From contig NZ_ANNV01000175.1 in the NCBI RefSeq assembly GCF_000346755.1, positions 62,001-126,000 of the forward strand: a stretch of DNA of 64,000 nt. Direction: 5' to 3'. The position numbers and the translations under genes are program-made. Under the pieces are notes generated by a model that saw only the letters and a list, made by a program, of their open reading frames with translations, was not told the origin of the DNA and did not search any database. Shown one piece after another: positions 36,279-45,534 of this stretch (its first letter is position 1; each line of letters begins with the position of its first letter). Source of the stretch: Pseudomonas sp. CBZ-4. Lineage in GTDB: Bacteria; Pseudomonadota; Gammaproteobacteria; Pseudomonadales; Pseudomonadaceae.

Positions 36279-37634
36279 ATGACAAAGCTTCCTACCCTCG
36301 CCCTGCTTGCCCTCGGGTTGCTCTGCTCGCCCATCCACGCCAATGACCAAAGCATTGGCGCCAGCGGCAGTGTGATCGGTGATGACGTGCTCTACAGCAT
36401 CGGCGGTGGCCGCGCAGTGCCGATGGGTCCGGGTGCCAATATGTACAGCCTCGGCGTCGGCATGGGCTGGCGCAGCAACATGATCTGCGGCGATATGAAC
36501 CTGCAAACCACACTGCAAAACCAATTGAACGGTATCACCAACGGTTTTCAGTCGATCATGAGCAACGTCATACAGAACGCCACTAGCGCGGTAGCGTCGC
36601 TGCCGGCGTTGATTATTCAGCGCGCCAATCCCGGGCTTTACAACCTTCTAAGCAATGGCATTTTGCAGGCACGCCTGGACTTTGATCGGTCCAAATCCAC
36701 CTGCCGGGCTATTGCCAACCGCATGGCAGATATCGCCGGTGGCCAGTCGGGGTGGGAACAGTTGGCCGAAGGGATGGCGCTTAAGGAAGCATCCAGCAAA
36801 ACCGATGCAGTGGCCGCAATCGAGCAGACCGAGGCCAAGCGTGGCAACCGTGGTGTGCCCTGGGTGGGTGGCGAGCAAGCCGGTGGCAGCGGGCAAATGC
36901 CGATCAAGGTGGTCGGCGATGTCACTCGTGCCGGTTACAACCTGCTGAACGGACGCAACGTGACGGACAGTTCTGCAATCCCAAGCGCGACTTGTGGCGC
37001 CCGCTTGAGTTGTCAAAGCTGGCCGTCACCGCAAGCCGCTGCCGACTGGGCAAACCGCGTTCTGGGCGAGCAGGTCCAGCGCACCTGCGACGGTTGCAGC
37101 AAGACCGACAGCACCCCCGGCACCGGGCTCACGCCGCTGATCCAGGAAGAGTACGACATCAAGCTCAAAGCCCTAGAAGACCTGCTCAGCAAACGCCTGC
37201 CAACCACCCACGCCAACCTCCAAGCTGCGGGCAGCAATGCATTGCCGGTGACGCGTGGATTGATTGAGGCGCTGCGTGAAGAACCCGATCAGGATTTGTT
37301 GAGCAAACGCCTGGCGTCCGAAGTGGCTCTGTCGAGCGTGTTGGAAAAAGCACTGTTGCTACAACGTACGCTGCTGACTGGCCGGCAGGAACCCAATGTG
37401 GCGGCCAATGAACTGGCGCAACAAGCCGTGGCTCAAGAAAGCGACTTGCTGACGTTGGAAATCCAGAACCTGAAAACCGAGCTGGAGTTGCGACGTTCCC
37501 TGGCCGCCAATGCCGCCAGTGAAATCCTGCGGCGTAATGCGCTGCGGATTGAAGGTTCGCGCGGTGTGTATCAGGGCGATCCAGAGCGCAATCGCATTGA
37601 ACAGATTGAACGGCCCGCTGAGGAGGGTCGCTAG
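36279..37634 (+). CDS. TraH-like ICE conjugation protein (PFL_4711-like)
   Basis: This is a 451-residue exported protein with a signal peptide ending PIHA. It has GSVIGDDVLYSIGGGRAVPM early on and a long helical, alanine/glutamine-rich second half. It matches the integrating conjugative element family TIGR03755, related in role to TraH of F. It sits between TraU- and TraG-like genes, the standard ICE order. Probable periplasmic mating-pair protein. Confidence 0.85.
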   Translation: MTKLPTLALLALGLLCSPIHANDQSIGASGSVIGDDVLYSIGGGRAVPMGPGANMYSLGVGMGWRSNMICGDMNLQTTLQNQLNGITNGFQSIMSNVIQNATSAVASLPALIIQRANPGLYNLLSNGILQARLDFDRSKSTCRAIANRMADIAGGQSGWEQLAEGMALKEASSKTDAVAAIEQTEAKRGNRGVPWVGGEQAGGSGQMPIKVVGDVTRAGYNLLNGRNVTDSSAIPSATCGARLSCQSWPSPQAAADWANRVLGEQVQRTCDGCSKTDSTPGTGLTPLIQEEYDIKLKALEDLLSKRLPTTHANLQAAGSNALPVTRGLIEALREEPDQDLLSKRLASEVALSSVLEKALLLQRTLLTGRQEPNVAANELAQQAVAQESDLLTLEIQNLKTELELRRSLAANAASEILRRNALRIEGSRGVYQGDPERNRIEQIERPAEEGR

Positions 37635-37635
37635 C

Positions 37636-37959
37636 ATGCGCCTGTCCATTGGTGCACGGCTTATGGTTTGGGGGCTGGGATTGGCCGCTTTCGGACTGCT
37701 GATCAACCTGCTCGCCAGCGCGGTACTGGGAGACTTCATCACTTGGCATAACTGGTTACGCGACCACGCCAATGGCCTGTTCCTATGGCGTCTAAGTTTG
37801 TACGCAACGCTGGTTTACGCCTGGTGGCGTATGCGCAATCGCCTGCTGCAACGCGAACCGCAAGTCGCCAGCAGACTCCAGCGTACCGAAGTGGCTGCCA
37901 TTGCCGCGCTGACGTTACTGGAGGCTGCCAACGCCGTTTCCGGACGGGGGGCAGCATGA
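37636..37959 (+). CDS. Small ICE membrane protein, 107 aa
   Basis: AGGAGG precedes the ATG at 37636. The product has two hydrophobic segments (LMVWGLGLAAFGLLINLLAS and LSLYATLVYAWWRM) and a basic linker, so it is probably an inner-membrane protein. Its stop overlaps the TraG-like start as ATGA. It is a conserved-position hypothetical of ICE operons. Confidence 0.75.
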   Translation: MRLSIGARLMVWGLGLAAFGLLINLLASAVLGDFITWHNWLRDHANGLFLWRLSLYATLVYAWWRMRNRLLQREPQVASRLQRTEVAAIAALTLLEAANAVSGRGAA

Positions 37960-39461
37960 ACCTGACCACCACGGACTATCTGGAGTATTACCTGACCCTG
38001 GTGGGCTGGATAATCAACAACGGCCTGTGGCAGGTGCTGGTTGCCAGCGGCGTGTTCGCCCTGCCCTTTCTCGCGATCATCCTGCAAGAGTGGCTGCGCG
38101 CTCGCGGCGAAGGTGCCGATGAGGGCAATGAGGGCGTGCTGTCAGCGATGCGCATTGAAAACCGCGTATGGGTGGCCATCGTGGTGATCATGTTCGCCGG
38201 CATCCCGGTTGTGCCGGTGGATCTGAGCACCCTGCAATTCGACGAAAGCCGCTCCGAACAATGCCAGGTGCGCGTCGCCGCGCCCACAGAGACCGGCTGG
38301 GATAGCGCATTCACTACCCTCAATAATCAAAGCGCAGAAGTACCGGTATGGTGGTTCTTCCTGCACTCTTTATCCAAAGCCGTGACCGGCGCAGCGGTAG
38401 CCTCAATCCCCTGTGGAGTTGACCTGCGCCAGATGCGCATGGCCATCGATGGTAGCCGCATCGATGATCCTCTGCTGGCGCAAGAAGTCGCCGATTTCAC
38501 CCGCGACTGCTACGCCCGTGCCCGTGCGCGGCTGTTTATGGACCGACCGCAATTGGATGACGGACAGATGAATGATGTGAGCTGGATTGGCTCGCGTTAC
38601 TTCGTCGACAACCCCAATTTTTATGAGCGCTATCGGTCAAGCAAACCACGCAGCGCATGGCCCTACGACGCCACACGCGACGCGGGCTTGGCGCAAGTCC
38701 CCGAGGGTGGTGGCTATCCGGGCTGCCGGCAATGGTGGACGGATACCGACCAGGGCCTGCGTGCAAGGCTGTTGCAGCAGGTGGACGCGGACGTGCTTAC
38801 ACGACTGGCGCGCTGGGCAGGCTTCCTGTCTCGGGTGCAAGTGGATGATGCAGTGATTCGTGCGGTGGCGGCACCGCGTCAGCAAACGATGAACCAGGGG
38901 CAGGTTTATAACGACTATGGCGGCCAGGTTGAGAAGAGCATCTCCAATATCATCACCCGTGCTACTGCGGACCTTGGGTTGACGGTGGGATCGCTGGGGT
39001 TCTTCCCGGCAATGGATGTGCTGCGTCAGGCCCTGCCGATGGTGTTGTCGTTGTTGAAGATGGCGCTGGTGATCTGCGTGCCGCTGGTGCTGGTGATTGG
39101 CACCTATGATTTGAAGACGTTGGTCACGGTTAGCTGCGTGCAGTTTGCGCTGTTTTTTGTGGATTTCTGGTTTCAGTTGGCGCGGTGGATCGACAGCACG
39201 ATTTTGGATGCGCTCTATGGTGGTGGTGCGCCGCAGAGTAATTTCAATGTGCTGTTTGGGTTGAATAATTCGTTTGGGGATATGTTGTTGAATTATGTGA
39301 TGGCGATGATGTTCATTGTGCTTCCAAGTCTTTGGGTAGCGAGTTTAACCTGGGCCGGCCTACACGTCGGCAGCGTGCTACGTGGCTTAAGCGACGCAAC
39401 AACCGAAGCAAAAAGTGCTGGCCGAAGCGGCGGCGAGATGATTAGCAAAAGGCTGACCTAG
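37956..39461 (+). CDS. TraG N-terminal-domain conjugation protein
   Basis: This is a 501-residue inner-membrane protein. After the start MNLTTTDYLEYYLTLVGWII come hydrophobic segments near residues 18-45 and 75-90, and a cluster of membrane helices near the C-terminus (MVLSLLKMALVICVPLVLVI). The layout matches ICE TraG-like proteins with the TraG_N domain, which act in pilus assembly and mating-pair stabilisation. It is coupled to the preceding gene by ATGA. Confidence 0.85.
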   Translation: MNLTTTDYLEYYLTLVGWIINNGLWQVLVASGVFALPFLAIILQEWLRARGEGADEGNEGVLSAMRIENRVWVAIVVIMFAGIPVVPVDLSTLQFDESRSEQCQVRVAAPTETGWDSAFTTLNNQSAEVPVWWFFLHSLSKAVTGAAVASIPCGVDLRQMRMAIDGSRIDDPLLAQEVADFTRDCYARARARLFMDRPQLDDGQMNDVSWIGSRYFVDNPNFYERYRSSKPRSAWPYDATRDAGLAQVPEGGGYPGCRQWWTDTDQGLRARLLQQVDADVLTRLARWAGFLSRVQVDDAVIRAVAAPRQQTMNQGQVYNDYGGQVEKSISNIITRATADLGLTVGSLGFFPAMDVLRQALPMVLSLLKMALVICVPLVLVIGTYDLKTLVTVSCVQFALFFVDFWFQLARWIDSTILDALYGGGAPQSNFNVLFGLNNSFGDMLLNYVMAMMFIVLPSLWVASLTWAGLHVGSVLRGLSDATTEAKSAGRSGGEMISKRLT

Positions 39462-39469
39462 AGATTGAG

Positions 39470-39841
39470 CTATAGGTCTTCGCCGTCTTCAAAAAGTCGA
39501 CCGAAGTCTGTACGAACGCCCTTCTCATAAAAGCCAAACCCCTCATCGCCGTAACGCCATTCGGCTTCTGATGCTTGATAAGAAAAATCGCTTCGAGCAA
39601 CACCCCGCCCTATCAGCCACAAGCCAATGCAGATCATCGCGAGCACGATGGAAAAACTCAGCAGCAGAACCAACGCGCTCAGGCGCAGACACCAGGCAAT
39701 GATCCGGGCGCCTTTTGCATGAATTCCGAACCCTACAAGCCACAGACGCAACCGCTGCTCCTGCTGCATCAGGCTTCGATAGGCTCGTCCAAGCCAGCGC
39801 CCCGCCCGTTCAGCATTACTGATTTTCGAATGATCACCCAT
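39470..39841 (-). CDS. DUF3742 family ICE protein
   Basis: This is a 123-residue protein with two adjoining hydrophobic segments (IIAWCLRLSALVLLLSFSIV and LAMICIGLWLIGRGVARSDF) and an acidic tail. Its position, right after traG on the opposite strand, and its start KISNAERAGRWLGRAYRSLM match DUF3742 proteins. GGAGG precedes the ATG at 39841. Function unknown. Confidence 0.8.
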   Translation of the reverse strand: MGDHSKISNAERAGRWLGRAYRSLMQQEQRLRLWLVGFGIHAKGARIIAWCLRLSALVLLLSFSIVLAMICIGLWLIGRGVARSDFSYQASEAEWRYGDEGFGFYEKGVRTDFGRLFEDGEDL

Positions 39842-40059
39842 TGCATTCACCTCCACGAAATGGGCCTTCCAGCACTCCAATTTGAGAAAGAGCAAGTGCA
39901 ATGGATACCACAGTTTTTCCAGAAAATGGACACCGCTTATCAGCATAAACACCCATAAACGGCTGCTGCAAAAGGCTAAACGGAAGGGTTAATTAATGGC
40001 AAAGGCCCTGCCCGAAAAACGCAAACGGTGCCTTCGCCACCCATACCCTGGAGAACACC

Positions 40060-41661
40060 ATGTTCCAGTGGTTTCACCCTCAAAAAAGGAGACCCTCGCC
40101 GGCAAATCCCGCAGAACCGAAAACACCTGTGGGCTGGCACCCTGTGCAATCGGGGAAGGCATTACTCGCCCCGCCCCATCGCCAAACACTGATGGAACAG
40201 ATCTGGCAGCGCACCGCCGTCTCACCCGCACAGTTCACCACGCTGTACCGCGCGCCGCTGGAACGATATGCCGCACTGGTGCAATTACTCCCCGCCTCCG
40301 AGAGCCATCACCACGCCTACCCAGGCGGTCTACTGGACCATGGTCTGGAAATCGTGATCTGCGCCTTGAAGTTGCGCCAATCCCATTTGCTCCCACCCGG
40401 CAGTTCACCGGAAATCCAGACCCAACAAGCCGAAGCTTGGACCGCCGGCATCGCCTACGCCGCGCTGCTGCACGATATCGGCAAACTTGTGACTGACGTG
40501 GATGTTGAAGATCAATCCGGACAACGCTGGCACCCGTGGCACGGCCCCCTGCAACACCCCTATCGCTTTCGCCACAAACCCCACCGGCAATATCGCTTGC
40601 ACGGCGTCAGCAGCGGCCTACTGGCAGCCCAAGTGCTCGGACGCGAGCCAATGGACTGGCTTTGCGAGTACCCAGAGCTTTGGGCGGCGTTGCTTCACGC
40701 ACTGGCAGGCCAATATGAGCAGGCGGGCATACTAGGAGACATCGTGGTCCGCGCCGACCAGGCCTCTGTTGCCCGCGCCCTCGGTGGCGATCCCTCCGTA
40801 GCACTTGCAGCGCCCCGCCACGCACTCCAGCGCAAGCTACTCGATGGCTTGCGCTACCTGGCGCACGAAGTGCTCAAACTAAACCAGCCCGAAGCCTCGG
40901 ACGGCTGGCTCACCGACAATGCCTTGTGGCTGGTCAGCAAAACCGCTTCGGACAAACTGCGTGCCCACCTGCTGTCCCAGGGCATCAGCGGCATCCCCGA
41001 ACGCAATACCACTCTGTTCAATATTCTTCAGGAGTACGGCCTGGTACTCGAAAACGCCGAAGGCAAAGCCATCTGGCGTGCCACGGTGCACAGTGAGAGC
41101 GGATGGGCACAGAGCTTCACCCTGCTCAAACTCGCACCGTCACTGATCTGGCAATCCGAGAACAGACCACTGCCCTTCACCGGGACCGTGGTTGTTGAAA
41201 TTGAAGTGGTAGCAGAAGAAGCCACGGACGAGGCACCGCTAGCTGAAAAAGCACATGACAGCACCCCGCTCGGGCGGCGGTTTATGGATTGGCTTCAGCA
41301 ACATATCCAGAACCGCACACTGCGCATCAATGAAGCCAAAGCACTGGTTCACACGGTCGAAAACACATTGTTCTTGGTCACCCCAGGCCTGTTCCAGCGC
41401 TATGCCCAGGAACACCCTGATCTTGCTCAATCAGCGAAACAAGAACAGCTTGAGGATTGGGAGCTCGTGCAAAAAAGCTTTGAGCGGATGAAGAAACACC
41501 GCAAGCAACCCAACGACTTGAACATCTGGACTTGCATTGTCCATGGACCGCGTAAATCCAGTCGGCTTTATGGCTACCTGCTGGCCAACACCTGGGAGCT
41601 ACCGGAAGAGTTGAAGCTGAATAATCCCTACCTGCAACTCATAACGGACGAGTCCGTGTAG
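40060..41661 (+). CDS. traI: MobH-family relaxase (TraI of ICE type)
   Basis: This 533-residue relaxase would nick the element at oriT and pilot it to the recipient. The MobH signature is visible: three histidines at 83-85 in SHHHAYPGGLLDHG and the HD-type motif HDIGK at 138-142, which bind metal. The C-terminal part (from about 430) is the DUF1528-like domain (RRFMDWLQQHIQNRTLRINE ... VTPGLFQRY). GGAGA precedes the ATG. It looks intact although the element has lost its integrase and most of its ATPase. Confidence 0.9.
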   Translation: MFQWFHPQKRRPSPANPAEPKTPVGWHPVQSGKALLAPPHRQTLMEQIWQRTAVSPAQFTTLYRAPLERYAALVQLLPASESHHHAYPGGLLDHGLEIVICALKLRQSHLLPPGSSPEIQTQQAEAWTAGIAYAALLHDIGKLVTDVDVEDQSGQRWHPWHGPLQHPYRFRHKPHRQYRLHGVSSGLLAAQVLGREPMDWLCEYPELWAALLHALAGQYEQAGILGDIVVRADQASVARALGGDPSVALAAPRHALQRKLLDGLRYLAHEVLKLNQPEASDGWLTDNALWLVSKTASDKLRAHLLSQGISGIPERNTTLFNILQEYGLVLENAEGKAIWRATVHSESGWAQSFTLLKLAPSLIWQSENRPLPFTGTVVVEIEVVAEEATDEAPLAEKAHDSTPLGRRFMDWLQQHIQNRTLRINEAKALVHTVENTLFLVTPGLFQRYAQEHPDLAQSAKQEQLEDWELVQKSFERMKKHRKQPNDLNIWTCIVHGPRKSSRLYGYLLANTWELPEELKLNNPYLQLITDESV

Positions 41662-41953
41662 GAGCCTACCCACACAACTCCCAGAAGAATCCGTAGACAC
41701 GCGTTGGCGCTTTCTGAATTGACCGATTGCCGCCTCACTTTCACATTGGCTGGCGTGTCCGGCTGATCTATTCAGCCACATGCCAGCAGCCAGGATCTTC
41801 AGGCTGCGCTGCGGTTTTGCGCAGAGATCCAGCCCATGATCGCCCGCTTCCGATAGCGCGATCAGTCGACGTCAAGTCGATGGAAGCCGTTTATCTCCCC
41901 AACCCCGACGGGCCTTCCCGGACGGGGTCGGCCTTTGCTATTTTGGAGGTCAT
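41662..41953. other. Region between relaxase gene and DUF1640-like gene
   Basis: About 290 bases without a gene. It holds a hairpin at 41903-41927 (CCCCG, CGGG, CCTT, CCCG, CGGGG) followed by TCGGCCTTTGCTATTTT, which reads as a terminator for the relaxase gene. I cannot identify an oriT with confidence. Confidence 0.45.
41903..41927 (+). terminator. Hairpin terminator candidate after the relaxase gene
   Basis: Nested stems CCCCG/CGGGG and CGGG/CCCG with a CCTT loop are followed within 15 bases by a T-rich stretch (CTTTGCTATTTT). The next gene's ribosome site GGAGG lies directly after it. Confidence 0.5.
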
Positions 41954-42205
41954 ATGAAACTCGAAATTGCTCTGTATCAGGCGTTGTCCTCAATCAACGT
42001 CCCCGAGGAAAAGATCAATGCGGTAATCGAAGCGATGGAGTCAGACTTGAATACGTATCTCGCTACCAAAGTTGATATCGCCAATCTGCACAATCAGTTG
42101 CAGTCAGAAATTTCTCGCTTGGAAATAAAGCTGACGATGCGAATGGGCGTCATGTTGTCGGCCGCCGTTGGTATTCTGATGGCGTTCATGAAACTGATGC
42201 AGTAA
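41954..42205 (+). CDS. Small coiled-coil membrane protein (DUF1640-like), 83 aa
   Basis: GGAGG precedes the ATG. The N-terminal half is helical and charged with a heptad pattern (LHNQLQSEISRLEIKLTMRM), and a C-terminal segment MGVMLSAAVGILMAFMKLMQ would cross the membrane. This resembles DUF1640/CCDC90-type proteins. Function unknown. Confidence 0.65.
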   Translation: MKLEIALYQALSSINVPEEKINAVIEAMESDLNTYLATKVDIANLHNQLQSEISRLEIKLTMRMGVMLSAAVGILMAFMKLMQ

Positions 42206-42224
42206 TCGTCGAAGCGTTCTTGCT

Positions 42225-43166
42225 CTACGGGGAGCCTTCCGTCAGCGGATGGCTCACCCGCATCAACTCATCCGCAACTACCTGAATGTGTTCGCGCATC
42301 CACAGCTTGGCCAACCAGTCCTCTGGAATACCCTGTACACCGTAATAGGCACCCGTCACCTGGCCGACAATCGCTGCAGTGGTATCCGCATCATCCCCCA
42401 AGTTCGTAGCCGCCAATACGGCCTCGGCAAAGCTGTCGGTATGGTGAAAACACCACAGCGCAGCTTCCAGTGAAGCCACTGCATAGCCGGAACCGACAAT
42501 GTCAGCGCGTTTCTTTTCCCGGTATAGCCCCTGAGCAATGGCAATCACTTTGGGCTCCGTAAGGCTTAAACTCTGCACCTGCAACATCTGTGCTTTCGGC
42601 GTACCACGCAGCGCATTGGCAATGATCTCCGATAACACCAGGCAGCACTCAACAGCCTCTTGAGCGGCGTGAGTTGTACGGGAGCTGTCGGCTGAAAAAG
42701 CGCGAATCCGGTCAGCATCGGGGTAATAAAACAGCACGACCGGGGCCAGGCGCATCATTGAACCGTTGCCGGCCGAGTAGCGATCCGTGGATCCGGCAAA
42801 GGGATCGCCATTTCTTTGAAAATCAACCAATGCCTGGCGCACCGTCAGGCCAATATCGAAGCATTCGCCGGTAGAGCTCAAGTAACCCGACGTCCACCAG
42901 TTCAGATAGCGCTCCATCTGATCGGGAGCGTCAAAACCACCTTTGTGCAGCAAGCTCTCCGCCAAGCAAAGCGCCATGGATGTATCGTCGGTCCACTGCC
43001 CAGGCTGAAGATTAAAAGGCCCTCCGCCAGTCATGTCCGTGATCGGAGCAAAGGACTCGCGCGGCATAAACTCGACAGTTGTTCCGACGGCATCGCCACA
43101 GGCCAGGCCAAGTAGGCAGCCACGAAAACGATCCGACAGAGAGATAGGCATTTGTGATGTGCTCAT
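42225..43166 (-). CDS. ADP-ribosylglycohydrolase (DraG family)
   Basis: This 313-residue hydrolase is predicted to remove ADP-ribose from modified proteins or nucleic acids. The family's metal motifs are all present: GDAVGTTVEFM, QWTDDTSMAL, GNGSMMRLAP and GDDADTTAAIVGQVTGAYYG. It lies at the boundary between the conjugative genes and the defence-like island. It could act as an antidote to an ADP-ribosylating toxin, but no such toxin is certain nearby. Confidence 0.9.
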   Translation of the reverse strand: MSTSQMPISLSDRFRGCLLGLACGDAVGTTVEFMPRESFAPITDMTGGGPFNLQPGQWTDDTSMALCLAESLLHKGGFDAPDQMERYLNWWTSGYLSSTGECFDIGLTVRQALVDFQRNGDPFAGSTDRYSAGNGSMMRLAPVVLFYYPDADRIRAFSADSSRTTHAAQEAVECCLVLSEIIANALRGTPKAQMLQVQSLSLTEPKVIAIAQGLYREKKRADIVGSGYAVASLEAALWCFHHTDSFAEAVLAATNLGDDADTTAAIVGQVTGAYYGVQGIPEDWLAKLWMREHIQVVADELMRVSHPLTEGSP

Positions 43167-43285
43167 AGACAGATCTAGGTCACACCACTATTCCAGTTCC
43201 GCCCCGCTCGGTCTGTAGGACGCGACTGACTACGTTGTGCGATGCGCGTAATCGCTGCGGCGCCCTTGAGAAATAAATATCGCCA

Positions 43286-43618
43286 CTACATTGACTTGAC
43301 CGAAACCACTTCGACAAAGCGAAACTTTTTCCTGGCTGCCTTCGTGGCTTCTTGCTCGGCAACAAGGGAACTGAGCGTATCTGCTTCATGTACCATTTCG
43401 TGCATCTTGCCTTCAAACTCATTCCCAACTCGTAGTGTCACTCTGAGCCTGGGCGTGAAGCCTTTTGATACTTTGTTTTTCTTCACAACCTTTACCGGCG
43501 TCATAACCGCCAGTTCCGCGACGGTTTCCTGCACGGTTGTGGTCAATGCCTGCGCAGGAGGCTCGGGTTCGCCGAATAGCGCCCGACGCATCTCTTCTTC
43601 TGTCAAATCCGATTTCAT
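43286..43618 (-). CDS. Hypothetical protein, 110 aa
   Basis: The start MKSDLTEEEMRRALFGEPEP is followed by a basic stretch (VKVVKKNKVSKGFTPRLRVT) and an acidic helix (MVHEADTLSSLVAEQEAT). No signal or membrane segment is visible. The ribosome site is weak. I do not recognise it; small proteins like it occur in ICEs. Confidence 0.6.
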   Translation of the reverse strand: MKSDLTEEEMRRALFGEPEPPAQALTTTVQETVAELAVMTPVKVVKKNKVSKGFTPRLRVTLRVGNEFEGKMHEMVHEADTLSSLVAEQEATKAARKKFRFVEVVSVKSM

Positions 43619-44166
43619 ACTATTTCTCAGGGGGTATTCAAGAAGGATCAGGCTGAATGAGCCAGCATGGCGCATTTTAGGCCCAGCCGGATACTTTAGC
43701 TGTGCGCACGCAGACGTCTGTTGCCTATATTCGTAGGCAGCTTTCGGCCAATAGCGGACATCCACCTAGAGCCAAGAATAACAGATACACAAGAAAAAAC
43801 GGGATGTGCGTGCTTGAATTAGACCGATGCAGATTGGTAGAACTACATCGCCCTCCCATACTAGGGCTTGCAAAATTATGAATAGCGACAGGCAGCGTTT
43901 AAAGTTTCCACTTCTGACTTCCGTAGCCTTGAATCACCGGAAAGTGAAAGCAGAGGCCTTTCATATTTTCTCTCTGTTCGATCCACTTACCGAAGGCACT
44001 ATCTTTGGGGTAAGCTGACAGGTAAAGCCTTGAGCCGGTAACACTTAATCCTGTTATAAGTCTTTATCTGGCATACCTAAAATTAATTGAAAGATAACAT
44101 ACTCAACAAGAGCGAGAACGCAACAACATCTAGCGCGACACTGACCCCCTATAAAGGAGATTTTTC
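43619..44166. other. AT-rich gap at the border of the defence-like island
   Basis: About 550 bases where composition drops sharply from the ICE genes to the AT-rich HNH gene. It holds one copy (43735-43764) of the GGCAG-N4-TCGGCC repeat. A short frame at 43827-44018 has no ribosome site and no recognisable product, so I do not call it. The ribosome site AAAGGAGA for the next gene lies at its end. Confidence 0.5.
43735..43764 (+). repeat. Copy 1 of the GGCAG-N4-TCGGCC repeat
   Basis: AGGCAGCTTTCGGCCAATAG then CGGACATCCA. Copies at 47627-47653 (same orientation) and 51968-51992 (inverted) share the core GGCAG-N4-TCGGCC-A/N-AGCGG. Together they flank the HNH-to-NACHT block. Confidence 0.6.
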
Positions 44167-44997
44167 TTGAGCGAAAAAATATTAATTTGCGCATATTGCG
44201 GGCCAACAGATAGAAAGTTAACCCGTGAGCACATCATTCCTCACTTTATTTATGATTATTATGAAAGAAACAATTACAAAATATCAGGCTGGAATGAGTT
44301 TGCAAAAAAAACTGTAGGCGGCCAATTTACAATTAAAGATGTTTGCGAGAGATGCAATCATGTACTGCTTGGCAAACTCGATAGCCATGCAAGCCAGTTT
44401 CTTCGCCAGCACGGAATACTAACTGACGTATTTTTACAAAAAAACATCGAGCTAGTCTACGACTACGATATATTACTAAGGTGGATATTAAAACTCTCGT
44501 TTAACGCAATGCGCATAGACGGGTTGCACTCGCATATTTTTTCGACCTCGATAAATTATATCCTTCATTCCGACCCAGCTGGAATGCGCGGCTTTGAGGT
44601 AGTTGTTCAGCTTTTGTCACCAGCTCAGCATTCGGCTGAGGAAGTTATTAGATTGCAAAAAATCGGAATTCCAATGTCCCCATGTGGGAAGACAAATCCG
44701 CTCATCGCTCGCGTTGGAAAGGTCCACATCGCGGGCTCGAAGGGTGGATTCATAACTAGAACAGTTATAATCGGTGCGTTAGTATTTTACCTTTTCATTT
44801 ATGACGACAGCAATCAAACCCAAGCCTTTCGAAATCAAGTCTTGAAGGTTTTCATAAATGAGTTAAAAACGGGAGTCATTCTGCAAAGGGATTCAACTTC
44901 GATGCGGCTCAGCGCCGGAGAGGCGACGTGGATCGAATCTTACGGGCCTGCATTATTAAGAGCAAAAATATATGAAGATAGCAAGTCTACTAAATAA
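44167..44997 (+). CDS. HNH endonuclease-like protein, TTG start
   Basis: This is a 276-residue protein of clearly lower GC than its surroundings. The N-terminus shows CAYC (Cys8, Cys11), then REHIIP with His22, then CERCN (Cys60, Cys63, Asn64), a zinc-stabilised HNH arrangement. The remaining 200 residues are not recognised; a hydrophobic stretch VIIGALVFYLFIYDD lies near 200. The start is TTG with a strong AAAGGAG site eight bases upstream; no ATG fits. Composition and neighbours suggest a horizontally acquired defence or restriction gene. Confidence 0.75.
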   Translation: MSEKILICAYCGPTDRKLTREHIIPHFIYDYYERNNYKISGWNEFAKKTVGGQFTIKDVCERCNHVLLGKLDSHASQFLRQHGILTDVFLQKNIELVYDYDILLRWILKLSFNAMRIDGLHSHIFSTSINYILHSDPAGMRGFEVVVQLLSPAQHSAEEVIRLQKIGIPMSPCGKTNPLIARVGKVHIAGSKGGFITRTVIIGALVFYLFIYDDSNQTQAFRNQVLKVFINELKTGVILQRDSTSMRLSAGEATWIESYGPALLRAKIYEDSKSTK

Positions 44998-45154
44998 GAT
45001 AACCAGGCATAGTAGCAGCAGAAATCGATTTGTCCTGGCACACTCTAGCCTGTCATTTTTTGACCGGCTTCAGTCGCTGCTGACTGGCTGCACCGGGTCG
45101 AAAACGGTAAATCGCGAACAACTGCTACGCCCCATTGGCCGGGATGCTAGTTCG
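44998..45154. other. Gap between HNH gene and receptor fragment
   Basis: About 160 bases with no recognised gene. Composition changes here back to higher GC, consistent with a junction between the HNH insert and the TonB receptor remnant. Confidence 0.4.
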
Positions 45155-45514
45155 TTAGAAGCGATAATCTACACGCAGGCTGGCGCTGCGAGGCGCCCCG
45201 GGGTAGTTGGAGTTATCACTACCCGCCTTGGCAGAAACTAAATACTCACGGTTAAAGAGGTTATCGACATTCAGCGTCACGTCGTAGTGCTCGTTTCGAT
45301 ATACGCCAGCCAATTCAGCCGTCGTGTACGAATCAAGCGACACCTTGTTGTTCGTTGAAGTAAAGCGCTCACCCTCATACCGTCCTACACCTGCGACATT
45401 GAAGCCTCCGTCCAGCTCCTTCTTTAGCCAGACACTCGCGCTGATCTTGGGGGGCAGGGGGCTCGTGTTTCCTACAATTGATTCGAACGGCGAATCAATC
45501 ATTTCGCCATTCAT
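45155..45514 (-). pseudogene. TonB-dependent siderophore receptor, C-terminal fragment
   Basis: About 119 codons encode the last beta-strands of an FpvA-type receptor: PPKISASVWLKKELDGGFNV, LDSYTTAELAGVYRNEHYDV, NVDNLFNREYLVSA and the final PRSASLRVDYRF with the terminal phenylalanine typical of outer-membrane proteins. The plug domain and most of the barrel are missing. It is a fragment left by rearrangement, wedged between the HNH gene and an unknown gene. Confidence 0.85.
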
Positions 45515-45534
45515 ACGGTTCAGCCTTCAAGTCG

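Noticed and set aside
43827..44018. 63-codon frame before the HNH gene
   Set aside because: No ribosome site and no recognisable product in an AT-rich gap.
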